Shown: positions 1 to 7,322 of the stretch, in pieces | How the letters are laid out: every line of letters begins with the position of its first letter | Position numbering within the stretch: position 1 is the first letter of the stretch | Assembly: GCA_017455225.1 (NCBI GenBank) | Contig: JAFTBL010000101.1 | Coordinates: 1 to 11,257 of the forward strand | Direction of reading: 5' to 3' | DNA length: 11,257 bases | From: Oscillospiraceae bacterium | Lineage (GTDB): Bacteria > Bacillota_A > Clostridia > Oscillospirales > Oscillospiraceae | The notes under the pieces: generated by a model | Seen by the model: only the letters and a program-made list of their open reading frames with translations | What the model was told of the DNA's origin: nothing | Database searches by the model: none | Translations under genes and position numbers: made by a program

Positions 1-140
1 GCATACCGCTCCTCACCGTATTCCCAGAGGATGCGCCGCAGCTCTTCAAAGCTCCACGTATTGACCACGTCGCAGGCGGTCAGCGCCGCCGTGCGATCCA
101 TGCGCATATCCAGGGGTGCGTCATGCATATAGGAAAAGCC
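1..140 (-). pseudogene. rsmH: Internal segment of rsmH in inverted orientation
   Basis: Read on the minus strand from 140 down to 1, this gives 46 uninterrupted codons that match the middle of RsmH, the S-adenosylmethionine-dependent methyltransferase that modifies C1402 of 16S rRNA at N4. The reading starts GFSYMHDAPLDMRMDRT, the very conserved family block after the SAM-binding half. It continues through DVVNTWSFEELRRILW and ends at EYGEERY at the window edge. In an intact gene this block lies on the + strand just upstream of the sequence that begins at 133. Here it is flipped, so the order of the gene is broken. About 11-12 residues that normally join the EERYA block to the EKPI block are not seen and would lie just left of the window. 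The recognition as RsmH is secure. Whether the flip is in the living genome or is a chimera or assembly error cannot be told from this window. Confidence 0.88.
132..140. repeat. 9-base inversion junction in rsmH
   Basis: The nine bases ggaaaagcc serve both readings at once. On the minus strand they encode the GFS of the flipped block (ggc ttt tcc, 140 to 132). On the plus strand, together with base 141, they cover the EKP codons that open the downstream block (gaa aag ccc, 133-141). An intact rsmH would therefore carry ggcttttcc at one end of the affected segment and ggaaaagcc at the other, as a short inverted repeat. Recombination or template switching between these two copies gives exactly the arrangement seen. 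The left copy would lie some 35 bases outside the window, so it is predicted and not observed. Confidence 0.7.
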
Positions 141-549
141 CATCCGCACCACGCTGGAGCTGGCGGAGCTGATCCGCGGCACCATGCCCGCCAAGGCACT
201 GCGGGAAAAGCAGCACCCGGCCAAGCGCAGCTTTCAGGCCATCCGCATCGCCGTCAACGGTGAGCTGGACGCGCTGAGCCCCATGCTGCAGGGCGCGTGC
301 GAGGCGCTGGCGCCGGGCGGACGTCTGGCGGTGATCTCTTTCCACTCGCTGGAGGATCGCATCGTCAAAAAAACCATGCAGGAGCTGGCCACTGGCTGCA
401 CCTGCCCGCCGGAATTCCCGGTCTGTGTATGCGGCAAGAAGCCGCGCATGAAGCTGATCACCCGCAAGCCGGTCACCGCCGGCCCCGCGGAGCTGACCTA
501 TAACCCCCGCGCCCGCAGCGCCAAGCTGCGTGTGGCGGAGAAGCTGTGA
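133..549 (+). CDS. rsmH: 16S rRNA (cytosine1402-N4)-methyltransferase RsmH, C-terminal part, disrupted
   Basis: This frame encodes the C-terminal portion of RsmH. It opens with EKPIRTTLELAELIRGTMPA, then shows the family signatures HPAKRSFQAIRIAVN, ISFHSLEDRIVK, the cysteine-containing CTCPPEFPVCVCGKKP stretch and the terminal NPRARSAKLRVAEKL. An in-frame TAG at 130-132, created by the junction, separates it from any upstream coding sequence. ATG 184 is an internal methionine (GTMPAKAL) without a ribosome binding site, so I do not regard it as a true start. The roughly 139 residues left lack the SAM-binding N-terminal half and would not be an active enzyme alone. RsmH is normally the first or second gene of the cluster, after mraZ. 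The TGA at 547-549 overlaps the ftsL ribosome binding site, which fits translational coupling to ftsL. Family identity is very secure; the disruption may be technical. Confidence 0.9.
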   Translation, partial: EKPIRTTLELAELIRGTMPAKALREKQHPAKRSFQAIRIAVNGELDALSPMLQGACEALAPGGRLAVISFHSLEDRIVKKTMQELATGCTCPPEFPVCVCGKKPRMKLITRKPVTAGPAELTYNPRARSAKLRVAEKL

Positions 550-564
550 AAGGAGGACGTTCCT

Positions 565-1119
565 ATGGCACAAACACGCAGAAGACCCACTGCCGCCACC
601 TACGGCAGCCTTGCATACGATCTGGACGCGCTGGCCCGCGAGCGGCAATTGGAAGAGGCGGGGCGCATGGAAGAGCGGGAGGAGCGTCCTGCCCCCAAAC
701 CGCGCCGCGCCGTGCAGGCGCAGGCTGCCCCGGAGGCGCAGCCTGCCCGCCGTACCTCGCCGCTGGTGCTGGGCGGCGTGACCGTCATCGTGGCCATGCT
801 GGCGCTGCTGATCATGGGCTACGTGCACCTGACCACCGTGTCCGGCGCCGTGTCGGACATGAAGGCGGAGCTGGCGGTGCTGAACGAGGAGCACGTGTCG
901 CTTCTGACCAAGTATGAGCAGACCTTCGACCTGACCACCGTGAAGGAAACGGCGGAGGCGCTGGGCATGAGCAAGCCCACCTCTGCACAGATCGAATATA
1001 TTGACCTGAGCGGCGCAGACACGGCGGTGGTGTACCGCGGCGGTGCAGGCGGCCTGCTGAGCGAGCTGAGTCAGCAAATCGAGGAGGGCTTTTCCGCTCT
1101 GGTGGAATATTTTCGCTGA
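565..1119 (+). CDS. ftsL: Cell division protein FtsL
   Basis: A single-pass (bitopic) membrane protein of 184 residues that forms a complex with FtsQ/DivIB and FtsB/DivIC and helps activate the FtsW-PBP septal synthase. The sequence shows a charged cytoplasmic N-terminus rich in Arg, Glu and Ala (residues 1-64). One membrane helix follows at about 66-88 (LVLGGVTVIVAMLALLIMGY). Next comes a heptad-like segment at about 90-120, likely the coiled coil that pairs with DivIC. The C-terminal tail ends in an amphipathic stretch (GLLSELSQQIEEGFSALV). FtsL diverges fast, so the call rests mostly on topology and on its place between rsmH and the class B PBP gene, where ftsL normally sits. AAAGGAGG at 549-556, eight bases before ATG 565, supports the start. 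The N-terminal tail is long for the family but typical of clostridial versions as I know them. Confidence 0.9.
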   Translation: MAQTRRRPTAATYGSLAYDLDALARERQLEEAGRMEEREERPAPKPRRAVQAQAAPEAQPARRTSPLVLGGVTVIVAMLALLIMGYVHLTTVSGAVSDMKAELAVLNEEHVSLLTKYEQTFDLTTVKETAEALGMSKPTSAQIEYIDLSGADTAVVYRGGAGGLLSELSQQIEEGFSALVEYFR

Positions 1120-1158
1120 GCCGCGCCATATAGTAATATCGCCGGCCGGGAAGTCATA

Positions 1159-1199
1159 AAGCGAAAGGAGTAAGAAGGGGACTTCTTGCTCCTTCGTTT
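1159..1199 (+). promoter_or_regulatory. Strong hairpin between ftsL and the PBP gene
   Basis: The gap 1120-1251 holds a long stem-loop. Bases 1165-1177 (aaggagtaagaag) pair with 1182-1194 (cttcttgctcctt) through 13 pairs, one of them G-U (1171-1188), around a four-base loop (ggga). After one bulged base (1164), about five more weaker pairs extend the stem to 1159/1199. There is no proper T-run after it, only tttgg, so it is not a classic intrinsic terminator. It could act as an attenuator, an RNA processing or stability element, or a weak terminator that lowers readthrough from ftsL. The structure is seen directly; the role is inference. Confidence 0.55.
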
Positions 1200-1207
1200 G
1201 GTATAAG
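1199..1207 (+). promoter_or_regulatory. Possible extended -10 promoter element before the PBP gene
   Basis: The bases tggtataag fit the extended -10 form TGnTATAAT with one mismatch, and they lie directly after the hairpin that ends at 1199. No convincing -35 box stands 16-18 bases upstream; that position falls in the hairpin. If used, transcription would start near 1214 and give a short leader before GTG 1252. This is a weak single-motif call. Confidence 0.25.
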
Positions 1208-1251
1208 CTGTTGGCACGATGCACCGCCTTCGGCGTGAAAAGGAGACTGTC

Positions 1252-3528
1252 GTGGCAGAAAACGTCAACCGCAAAAGCGAACAAGTGCGCCGGGCCAACC
1301 GGGTCATTCAGCAGCGCACGTTTATCCTCATGCTGGTGTTGGGCGTGGGGGTTTTTCTGCTGCTGTTCGCCAAGCTCTATCAGCTGCAGATCACCCGCCA
1401 CGAGGAGCTGCAGAAGCTGGCGGTGAGCCAGCAGACCCGCAGCACCACCGTGTCCGCCTCCCGTGGCACCATCTATGACCGCAACGGCAACATACTCGCC
1501 ATTTCCGCCACGGCGGAAACGGTGTTCCTTTCCCCGCTGGAGATCGACCGCGCCCTGAAGGAAAGCGACGAGGCGACCAAGCCGGAGGAAAAGCTGGATT
1601 GGAACAAGGACACGCTGGCGGCGGATCTGGCGCAGATCCTGGGCGTGAACGAGGAAAATGTGCGCCGCCGCATGGACCGCACCGACTCCCAATATGAGGT
1701 CATCAAGCTCCGGGCGGACGAGGACGTGGCCAATCAGGTGCGGGAGTATATCAACGCCCACGACGTGACCGGCGTCTATCTGGTGACCGACGCCAAGCGG
1801 TACTATCCTTACAGCACGCTGGCCTCCCACGCGCTGGGCTTCGTCGGCGACGACAACGTGGGCCTTTACGGGCTGGAGGCTCAGTATGAGGAGGATCTGG
1901 AGGGCAAGACCGGGCTGGTCATCACCGCGGAGGACAACGCCGGCAACGAAATGCTTTACGGCTACGAGCAGTATTTCGAGGCGGAAAACGGCAACGATCT
2001 GGTGCTGACGCTGGATGCCACCGTGCAATACTATCTGGAAAAGGGACTCAAGGAGATCGCCGACAAGTATGAGGCGAAGCTGGGCGGGCAGGGCATCGTG
2101 CTCAACGCCAAGACCGGCGCCATTCTGGCCATGGCGTCCTACCCCAATTACGACCTGAACCATTTTTCCGAAATTCAGGATCCGGACATGCTGGCCGCCA
2201 TTGAAAAAGGCGAGACCACACTGGCGGATATGCAGCTGCGCCAATGGTGGAACAAGTCGATCAACGAGGTGTATGAGCCCGGCTCCACCTTCAAGATCCT
2301 CACCTTGTCCTCTGCCCTGGAGGAGGGTGTGATCGACATGAACACCACCTACACCTGTCAGGGCGGCATCCGCGTGCTGGACGCCACCATCCACTGCACC
2401 GCCACCCACGGTTTTCAGACGCTGAAGGAGACCGCCGCCCATTCCTGCAACCCCGCCTTTATCACCTACGGGCTGAAGCTGGGACGCACCAAGTTCTATG
2501 AGTATATGCGCTCCTTCGGACTGATGTCCCCCACCGGGGTGGACCTGGGCGGCGAGGCCGCCAGCATCTTCAAGCCGGAGGACGATTTCAACGAGCTGGA
2601 TCTGGCCTGCTACGCCTTCGGCCAGAACTTCAGCGTCACGCCGCTGGCGCTGATCAGCGCGCAGGCGGCGTGTGTCAACGGCGGCTATCTCCACACGCCC
2701 TATCTGGTGGAGCAGAAGCTGGACCAGGACGGCAACGTGATCTGGCAGCACGACGACACGCCGGTGCGCCAGGTCATCAGCGAGGCCACCAGCGCCAAGG
2801 TGCGGGAGTGTCTGGAGTACGTGGTCACCAACGGCACCGGCCGCAACGGGCAGGTGGCGGGCTACCGCATCGGCGGCAAGACCGGCACGGCCGATAAGCG
2901 CGACGCCAGTGGCAAGACCAGCGAGATGATCGTGTCCTTCCTGTGCTTTGCCCCGGCGGACGATCCGCAGGTCATCATGCTCATCACGCTGGATACCCCC
3001 GGACGGAACACGGGCACCTATCCCTCCGGCGGCAACATGGTGGCCCCCATGTCGGGTCAGATCATGAGTGAGATCCTGCCCTATCTTGGCATCGAGCCCT
3101 CCTACTCCGCCGAGGAACTGCTAGGCGCGGATACCACCGTACCCAACGTAGTGGGCATGACTGTGGCGGAGGCGCAGCAGCGGCTGAAGGATCGCGGCTT
3201 CGGCAGCCGCATCATCGGCAGCGGCGGCGAGATCACCGACCAGACGCCGTTAGGCGGCGCCATCATCCCCGGCAAATCCACGGTGATCCTGTATGCCGGG
3301 GAGGAAAAGTCCGACGCCTTGTGCATCGTGCCTCAGTTGATCGGACGCACTGCGGTGGACGCCAACACCGTCACCGCCAACGCAGGACTTCTGATCCGCT
3401 TCACCGGTACCACCGACAACGGCAACGACGCCGTCCGGGTGGTCAGCCAGTCAGAGGAGGCGGGCACGCAGCTGCCGGCGGGTACGGTCATCACCGTGCA
3501 GCTGGGCGACCACACCGTACAGGACTGA
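1252..3528 (+). CDS. Class B penicillin-binding protein with two PASTA domains (SpoVD/PBP2 type)
   Basis: A D,D-transpeptidase that crosslinks septal or spore-cortex peptidoglycan on the outer face of the membrane and works with the adjacent FtsW/SpoVE glycosyltransferase. I start it at GTG 1252 because AAAAGGAG (1238-1245) lies six bases upstream; the in-frame ATG 1219 has no such site. That gives 758 residues. There is a short basic N-terminus and one membrane anchor at about 25-45. A dimerisation domain opens with RGTIYDRNGNILA. The transpeptidase has all three motifs: S345TFK (in YEPGSTFK), S398CN and K543TG. Two PASTA repeats follow at about 628-690 (VPNVVGMTVAEAQQRL) and 691-755 (VPQLIGRTAVDANTV). 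It is intact and of normal length. Sequence alone does not separate vegetative PBP2B/2X from sporulation-specific SpoVD. Two PASTA repeats are nearer the former, while clostridial genes in this slot are often named spoVD. Confidence 0.93.
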   Translation: MAENVNRKSEQVRRANRVIQQRTFILMLVLGVGVFLLLFAKLYQLQITRHEELQKLAVSQQTRSTTVSASRGTIYDRNGNILAISATAETVFLSPLEIDRALKESDEATKPEEKLDWNKDTLAADLAQILGVNEENVRRRMDRTDSQYEVIKLRADEDVANQVREYINAHDVTGVYLVTDAKRYYPYSTLASHALGFVGDDNVGLYGLEAQYEEDLEGKTGLVITAEDNAGNEMLYGYEQYFEAENGNDLVLTLDATVQYYLEKGLKEIADKYEAKLGGQGIVLNAKTGAILAMASYPNYDLNHFSEIQDPDMLAAIEKGETTLADMQLRQWWNKSINEVYEPGSTFKILTLSSALEEGVIDMNTTYTCQGGIRVLDATIHCTATHGFQTLKETAAHSCNPAFITYGLKLGRTKFYEYMRSFGLMSPTGVDLGGEAASIFKPEDDFNELDLACYAFGQNFSVTPLALISAQAACVNGGYLHTPYLVEQKLDQDGNVIWQHDDTPVRQVISEATSAKVRECLEYVVTNGTGRNGQVAGYRIGGKTGTADKRDASGKTSEMIVSFLCFAPADDPQVIMLITLDTPGRNTGTYPSGGNMVAPMSGQIMSEILPYLGIEPSYSAEELLGADTTVPNVVGMTVAEAQQRLKDRGFGSRIIGSGGEITDQTPLGGAIIPGKSTVILYAGEEKSDALCIVPQLIGRTAVDANTVTANAGLLIRFTGTTDNGNDAVRVVSQSEEAGTQLPAGTVITVQLGDHTVQD

Positions 3529-3598
3529 CGCAAGTACCGCCCCTTTACTCCGGAGAACGCACCCGAGCAGGTTTCAACGGAGAAAAGGGGGATGCTAT

Positions 3599-5041
3599 AT
3601 GAAATTAAAGGAACTGCTGGCGGGCGTACAGGTCTACGCCTTGACAGCCGGGCCGGACACGGAGATCCGGGGCGTTGCCTACGACTCCCGGGCTGTGGAG
3701 CCGGGGTGGCTGTTCGCAGCGGTGCCGGGAACGAAGGAGGATGGCGCGACCCATCTGCGTGAGGCGTTTGCCCGGGGCGCGGTGTGCGCCCTGTGCCGTT
3801 CGCTTCCCGGCGAGGGGTGGCCGGCGGCGGTGGTGCCGTCGGTGCATCAGGCGCTGGCGCAGGTCAGTGCCAACTGGTTTCGCCATCCTGCCGACGCGCT
3901 GACCCTGCTGGCTGTTACCGGCACCAACGGCAAGACCACCTCCACCTATCTCATCCGCCATATACTGGAGAAGACCCGCCCCGCCAGGGTGGGTGTCGTG
4001 GGCACCATCCGCACCGTGGTGGGCGACCGGGAGCTGCCGGCGCAGCGCACCACGCCGGAGTCCTACGACCTGCAGGCGCTGCTGCGCACCATGGCGGACG
4101 AGGGCTGCACCCACGCGGTCATGGAAGCGTCCAGTCACGCGCTGGCGCAGGATCGCACATGGGGCCTGTCCTTCGCGGCGGGACTGTTTACCAATCTGAC
4201 CCGGGACCATCTGGATTATCACCTGACCATGGAGCGCTACTGCGACGACAAGGCACTGCTGTTTGCAAGCTGTGCCGCCGCCGCGTATAACCGGGACGAT
4301 CCGTGGCACGAGCGGGTGCTGCGCCGTTTTCGCGGCGGGAGCGCCGTGTCCTACGGGCTCGCCGACGGGGCGCAGCTTCGGGCACTGGACGTGTGCCAGA
4401 CGGCGCGGGGCGTGACCTTCACCGCCGCCGTGGACGGCGAGAGCGTGCCGGTGCGCCTCCGGCTGCCGGGACTCTTTTCCGTGTACAACGCGCTGGGCGC
4501 CATGGCGGTTTGCCTGACACAGGACGTGAGTGCGGCGGAAAGCGCCGCCGCGCTGGCGGATTTTCCAGGCGTGAAGGGGCGCATGGAGGTGCTGGACACG
4601 CCGGGCCGGGACTATACGGTGCTGATTGACTACGCCCACACGCCGGACGCGCTGGAGAACGTGCTGAAAACGGTGCGGGGCTTTGCCGAGGGGCGCACCG
4701 TGGCGGTGTTCGGCTGCGGCGGCGACCGGGACAGGACGAAGCGACCGCAGATGGGCGCCATCGCGGCGCGATATGCCGATTTTTCGGTGGTGACCTCAGA
4801 TAACCCCCGCTCCGAGCGGCCGGAGGATATCATCGCCGAGGTGACTGCCGGCATGGCGGGAGGCACGTACCGGGTGGTGCCGGACCGGACGGAGGCGATC
4901 CGCTACGCGCTGCGAAACGCCCGCCCCGGCGACGTGATTGCCCTGTGCGGCAAAGGACATGAGGATTATCAGGAAGTCGGCGGCGTGAAGCGCCACCTGG
5001 ACGAGCGGGAGATCGTGGCGGACTTTCTGGCACAGGAATAA
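3599..5041 (+). CDS. murE: UDP-MurNAc-tripeptide synthetase MurE (meso-diaminopimelate-adding type)
   Basis: A cytoplasmic ATP-dependent ligase that joins the third residue of the stem peptide to UDP-MurNAc-L-Ala-D-Glu. The 480-residue length is normal for MurE. The N-terminal UDP-sugar domain has GVAYDSRAVEPGWLFAAVPG. The ATP loop is T107GTNGKTT. The central domain has EASSHAL, then NLTRDHLDYHLTMERYCDDK, whose last Lys matches the position of the carbamylated lysine of Mur ligases. The C-terminal domain shows YAHTPDALENVL, GCGGDRDRTKRP and GKGHEDYQ. D401NPR is the known signature for meso-diaminopimelate as the added amino acid; lysine-adding enzymes differ there. Start ATG 3599 follows an AAAAGGGGG stretch at 3583-3591. 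The gene lies 70 bases after the PBP gene and 37 before mraY, so it is very likely cotranscribed. The murF gene that often follows murE is missing. Confidence 0.97.
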   Translation: MKLKELLAGVQVYALTAGPDTEIRGVAYDSRAVEPGWLFAAVPGTKEDGATHLREAFARGAVCALCRSLPGEGWPAAVVPSVHQALAQVSANWFRHPADALTLLAVTGTNGKTTSTYLIRHILEKTRPARVGVVGTIRTVVGDRELPAQRTTPESYDLQALLRTMADEGCTHAVMEASSHALAQDRTWGLSFAAGLFTNLTRDHLDYHLTMERYCDDKALLFASCAAAAYNRDDPWHERVLRRFRGGSAVSYGLADGAQLRALDVCQTARGVTFTAAVDGESVPVRLRLPGLFSVYNALGAMAVCLTQDVSAAESAAALADFPGVKGRMEVLDTPGRDYTVLIDYAHTPDALENVLKTVRGFAEGRTVAVFGCGGDRDRTKRPQMGAIAARYADFSVVTSDNPRSERPEDIIAEVTAGMAGGTYRVVPDRTEAIRYALRNARPGDVIALCGKGHEDYQEVGGVKRHLDEREIVADFLAQE

Positions 5042-5050
5042 CGAAGGAAG

Positions 5051-5066
5051 CGCCCCTTTCGGGGCG
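5051..5066 (+). promoter_or_regulatory. Small GC hairpin abutting the mraY ribosome binding site
   Basis: Between murE and mraY, cgcccc (5051-5056) pairs perfectly with ggggcg (5061-5066) around the loop tttc. Its 3' arm touches the Shine-Dalgarno sequence GGGAGGAG (5066-5073), which is five bases from ATG 5079. The six G-C pairs should be stable enough to affect ribosome access or RNA decay between the two genes. There is no T-run, so it is not a terminator. The structure is seen; the function is inference. Confidence 0.4.
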
Positions 5067-5078
5067 GGAGGAGCTACA

Positions 5079-6074
5079 ATGGTGACAATGATCGTTGCAA
5101 TGGCGGTGAGTCTGCTGGTGACGGCGGCGGCGGGCAAGCTGCTGATCCCCATGCTGGTAAAGCTGAAGGCGGGGCAGAGCATCAAGGAGATCGGCCCCAC
5201 GTGGCACATGAACAAGCAGGGCATCCCCACTATGGGCGGGCTGATGTTCATGATCGGCATCGGCGTGGCCATTCTGGCGGCCGGCTGGCGGCGGATGACG
5301 GAGGGCGATCTTGCCCATCTGTACGTGTTTTTGTTCGCGCTGGTCTACGGCGTCATCGGCTTCATCGACGATTATCAAAAGGTGAAAAACCACCACAACA
5401 CCGGGCTGACGGCGCTGCAGAAGTTCCTTTTGCAGCTGGCGGCGGCAGTGGCATTTTTGTGTCTGATGCGGTATGAGGGCCTGCTCAGCCCCAACCTGTA
5501 CGTCCCGTTTTTCAACACGCAGCTCGTCTGCCCGTGGATCGTGTATCTGATCTTCGCCGCCTTCGTCATCGTGGGCACGGTGAACGCCGTGAACATCACC
5601 GACGGACTGGACGGCCTGAGCAGCTCCGTTTCGGTGCCGGTGGCGCTGTTTTTCGCCGTCATCGGCTGGCGCTGGGGCGAAAGCTACCTGCAGCTGGGCG
5701 TGTTCGGCGCCGCCATGGCGGGCGGTCTGCTGGGCTTTTTGGTGTACAACCATTTCCCTGCCAAGGTGTTCATGGGCGATACCGGGTCGCTGTTTCTGGG
5801 CGGCGCGGTGGCGGCGCTGGCCTTTGCCTACGATATGCCGCTGGTGCTGATTTTGGTGGGCTTCGTGTATTTGTGCGAAACGTTGAGCGACATCATTCAG
5901 GTGGGCTATTTCAAGCTCAGCCACGGCAAGCGCGTGTTCAAAATGGCGCCGCTGCACCATCATTTTGAGACGTGCGGCTGGAAGGAGACCAAGATCGTGG
6001 CGGTGTTCACGGCGGTCAGCGCCGTATTCTGCCTGCTGGCGTATCTGGGCGTGATGGATCGCTTTGGGCTGTAA
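5079..6074 (+). CDS. mraY: Phospho-N-acetylmuramoyl-pentapeptide-transferase MraY
   Basis: A polytopic membrane enzyme that moves phospho-MurNAc-pentapeptide from UDP to undecaprenyl phosphate, giving lipid I. It has 331 residues and many hydrophobic segments, which fits the family's ten-helix fold. The signatures are GPTWHMNKQGIPTMGG (about residues 38-55), the D97-D98 pair in IDDYQKVKN, NAVNITDGLDGL with D175 and D178, FMGDTGS with D234, and the H-H-H run at 293-295 in APLHHHFE. These match the Mg2+-binding aspartates and the histidine cluster known from MraY structures, so the protein should be active. Start ATG 5079 has GGGAGGAG at 5066-5073. MurF and MurD, commonly on either side of mraY, are not present here; the next gene, ftsW, starts 36 bases on. 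Confidence 0.98.
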   Translation: MVTMIVAMAVSLLVTAAAGKLLIPMLVKLKAGQSIKEIGPTWHMNKQGIPTMGGLMFMIGIGVAILAAGWRRMTEGDLAHLYVFLFALVYGVIGFIDDYQKVKNHHNTGLTALQKFLLQLAAAVAFLCLMRYEGLLSPNLYVPFFNTQLVCPWIVYLIFAAFVIVGTVNAVNITDGLDGLSSSVSVPVALFFAVIGWRWGESYLQLGVFGAAMAGGLLGFLVYNHFPAKVFMGDTGSLFLGGAVAALAFAYDMPLVLILVGFVYLCETLSDIIQVGYFKLSHGKRVFKMAPLHHHFETCGWKETKIVAVFTAVSAVFCLLAYLGVMDRFGL

Positions 6075-6110
6075 GGTTTACATAATATCAGCAGAAAGGA
6101 GGGGAACAGC

Positions 6111-7313
6111 GTGACGCGGGAGGAATACCACGCGCAAAAGGAACTGATGCGCCGCCGCAAGGAGACGGAGAGGAAGAGCTACGAAGCGTCCAAGGGCAAG
6201 ATGGATCTGCCCTTCCTGCTGCTGACGCTGCTGCTGACGGCCATCGGCCTTGTGATGGTGTTTTCCGCCAGCTTCCCCTCGGCGTATTACGAGTCCGGCG
6301 ATCCGGCATACTATTTCAAGCGGCAGGCCATCTTCGCCCTGCTGGGCACGGCGGCCATGTTCTTTTTCGCCAAGGTCAACTACCAGCGCTGGCGCGGCGC
6401 CGCCATGCTGCTGCTAGGCTTTTCCGTGTTTTTGCTGATCCTGGTCATCATTCCCGGCGTGGGCGTGACGGTAAACAACGCCACCCGCTGGCTGGGCGTT
6501 CCCGGCACGGAGTTTCGTTTTCAACCCTCGGAGATCGCCAAGCTGGGCGTGATCCTGTATTTTGCCGACAGCATTTCCAAAAAGAAGGACAAAATGCTGA
6601 CGTGGCGCTACGGCATCTGGCCTTATGCGGCGGTGCTGGGCGCGATCGCCATTCTGATGATGCTGGAGCCGCATCTGTCCGGCACCATCCTCATCGTGGG
6701 CACGGGCATTGTGATGATGATCGTGGGCGGCATTCAGGGCTGGCTGGTGGCGGCGGGTCTGGGCGGCGTCAGCGCGGCGGCGTTTTTGTACGTCAAGCTG
6801 GTGGAAAAGGGCGTCATCTCCTACGGCGCCAACCGCATCGCCATGTGGCACAATCCGTGGCTGGACGCCTCCGACGACGGCTACCAGATGGTGCAAAGCC
6901 TGATCGCCATTGGCTCCGGCGGACTGCTGGGCGTGGGTCTGGGCAAGAGCCGGCAGAAGTTTTTGTACCTGCCGGAGGAGCATAACGACTGCATCTTCGC
7001 CATCGTGTGCGAAGAGCTGGGTCTGATCGGCGCCTGCGTGATCCTGCTGATCTTCGCCCTGCTGATCATCCGCGGCTTCTGGATCGCGCTCCACGCCCGC
7101 GACCGCTTCGGCGCGCTGATGGTGGTGGGCGTGGTGACCCATATCGCGCTGCAGGTGTTTTTGAACGTGGCCGTGGTCAGCGGGCTGGTGCCGGCCACCG
7201 GCATCTCCCTGCCGTTTTTCAGCTACGGCGGCACGGCGCTGGCGCTGCAGCTGGTGGAAATGGGACTTGTGCTCAGCGTATCGCGGCAGATCCCGGCGCC
7301 GAGAAACGGGTAG
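6111..7313 (+). CDS. ftsW: SEDS peptidoglycan glycosyltransferase FtsW/SpoVE
   Basis: A SEDS-family membrane enzyme that polymerises lipid II into glycan strands at the septum together with its class B PBP partner. The GTG start at 6111 is supported by AAAGGAGGGG (6095-6104) six bases upstream. The 400-residue protein begins with a hydrophilic, highly charged cytoplasmic tail of about 33 residues and then has about ten membrane helices. The conserved loop GLGKSRQKFLYLPEEHNDCI carries D293, at the position of the catalytic aspartate of SEDS enzymes (EEHND here, EAHTD in E. coli FtsW). The family signature PATGISLPFFSYGGTA lies near the C-terminus. The cluster position between mraY and murG favours FtsW or its sporulation paralogue SpoVE over RodA. 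FtsW and SpoVE cannot be told apart without a tree. Confidence 0.95.
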   Translation: MTREEYHAQKELMRRRKETERKSYEASKGKMDLPFLLLTLLLTAIGLVMVFSASFPSAYYESGDPAYYFKRQAIFALLGTAAMFFFAKVNYQRWRGAAMLLLGFSVFLLILVIIPGVGVTVNNATRWLGVPGTEFRFQPSEIAKLGVILYFADSISKKKDKMLTWRYGIWPYAAVLGAIAILMMLEPHLSGTILIVGTGIVMMIVGGIQGWLVAAGLGGVSAAAFLYVKLVEKGVISYGANRIAMWHNPWLDASDDGYQMVQSLIAIGSGGLLGVGLGKSRQKFLYLPEEHNDCIFAIVCEELGLIGACVILLIFALLIIRGFWIALHARDRFGALMVVGVVTHIALQVFLNVAVVSGLVPATGISLPFFSYGGTALALQLVEMGLVLSVSRQIPAPRNG

Positions 7314-7322
7314 GTGCAGGCT

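Noticed and set aside
184..186. ATG 184 as a true start of a shortened RsmH
   Set aside because: No ribosome binding site precedes it, and RsmH homology extends upstream of it to codon 133, so it is an internal methionine.
1222..1240. Small caccgcc/ggcgtg stem-loop before the PBP start
   Set aside because: Only about four continuous pairs with a three-base loop; too weak to claim beside the much stronger hairpin at 1159-1199.
121..2751. Very long minus-strand open frame of 876 codons opposite rsmH, ftsL and the PBP gene
   Set aside because: The + strand proteins here are unmistakable. The antisense frame is low in complexity (rich in His, Gln, Gly, Arg), has no recognisable domain, and is the expected shadow of GC-rich codon use.
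3605..4639. 344-codon minus-strand open frame opposite murE
   Set aside because: Composition and lack of any motif mark it as a shadow of the murE codons.
4830..5963. 377-codon minus-strand open frame opposite murE and mraY
   Set aside because: No motif, unusual composition, and mirrored by secure + strand genes.
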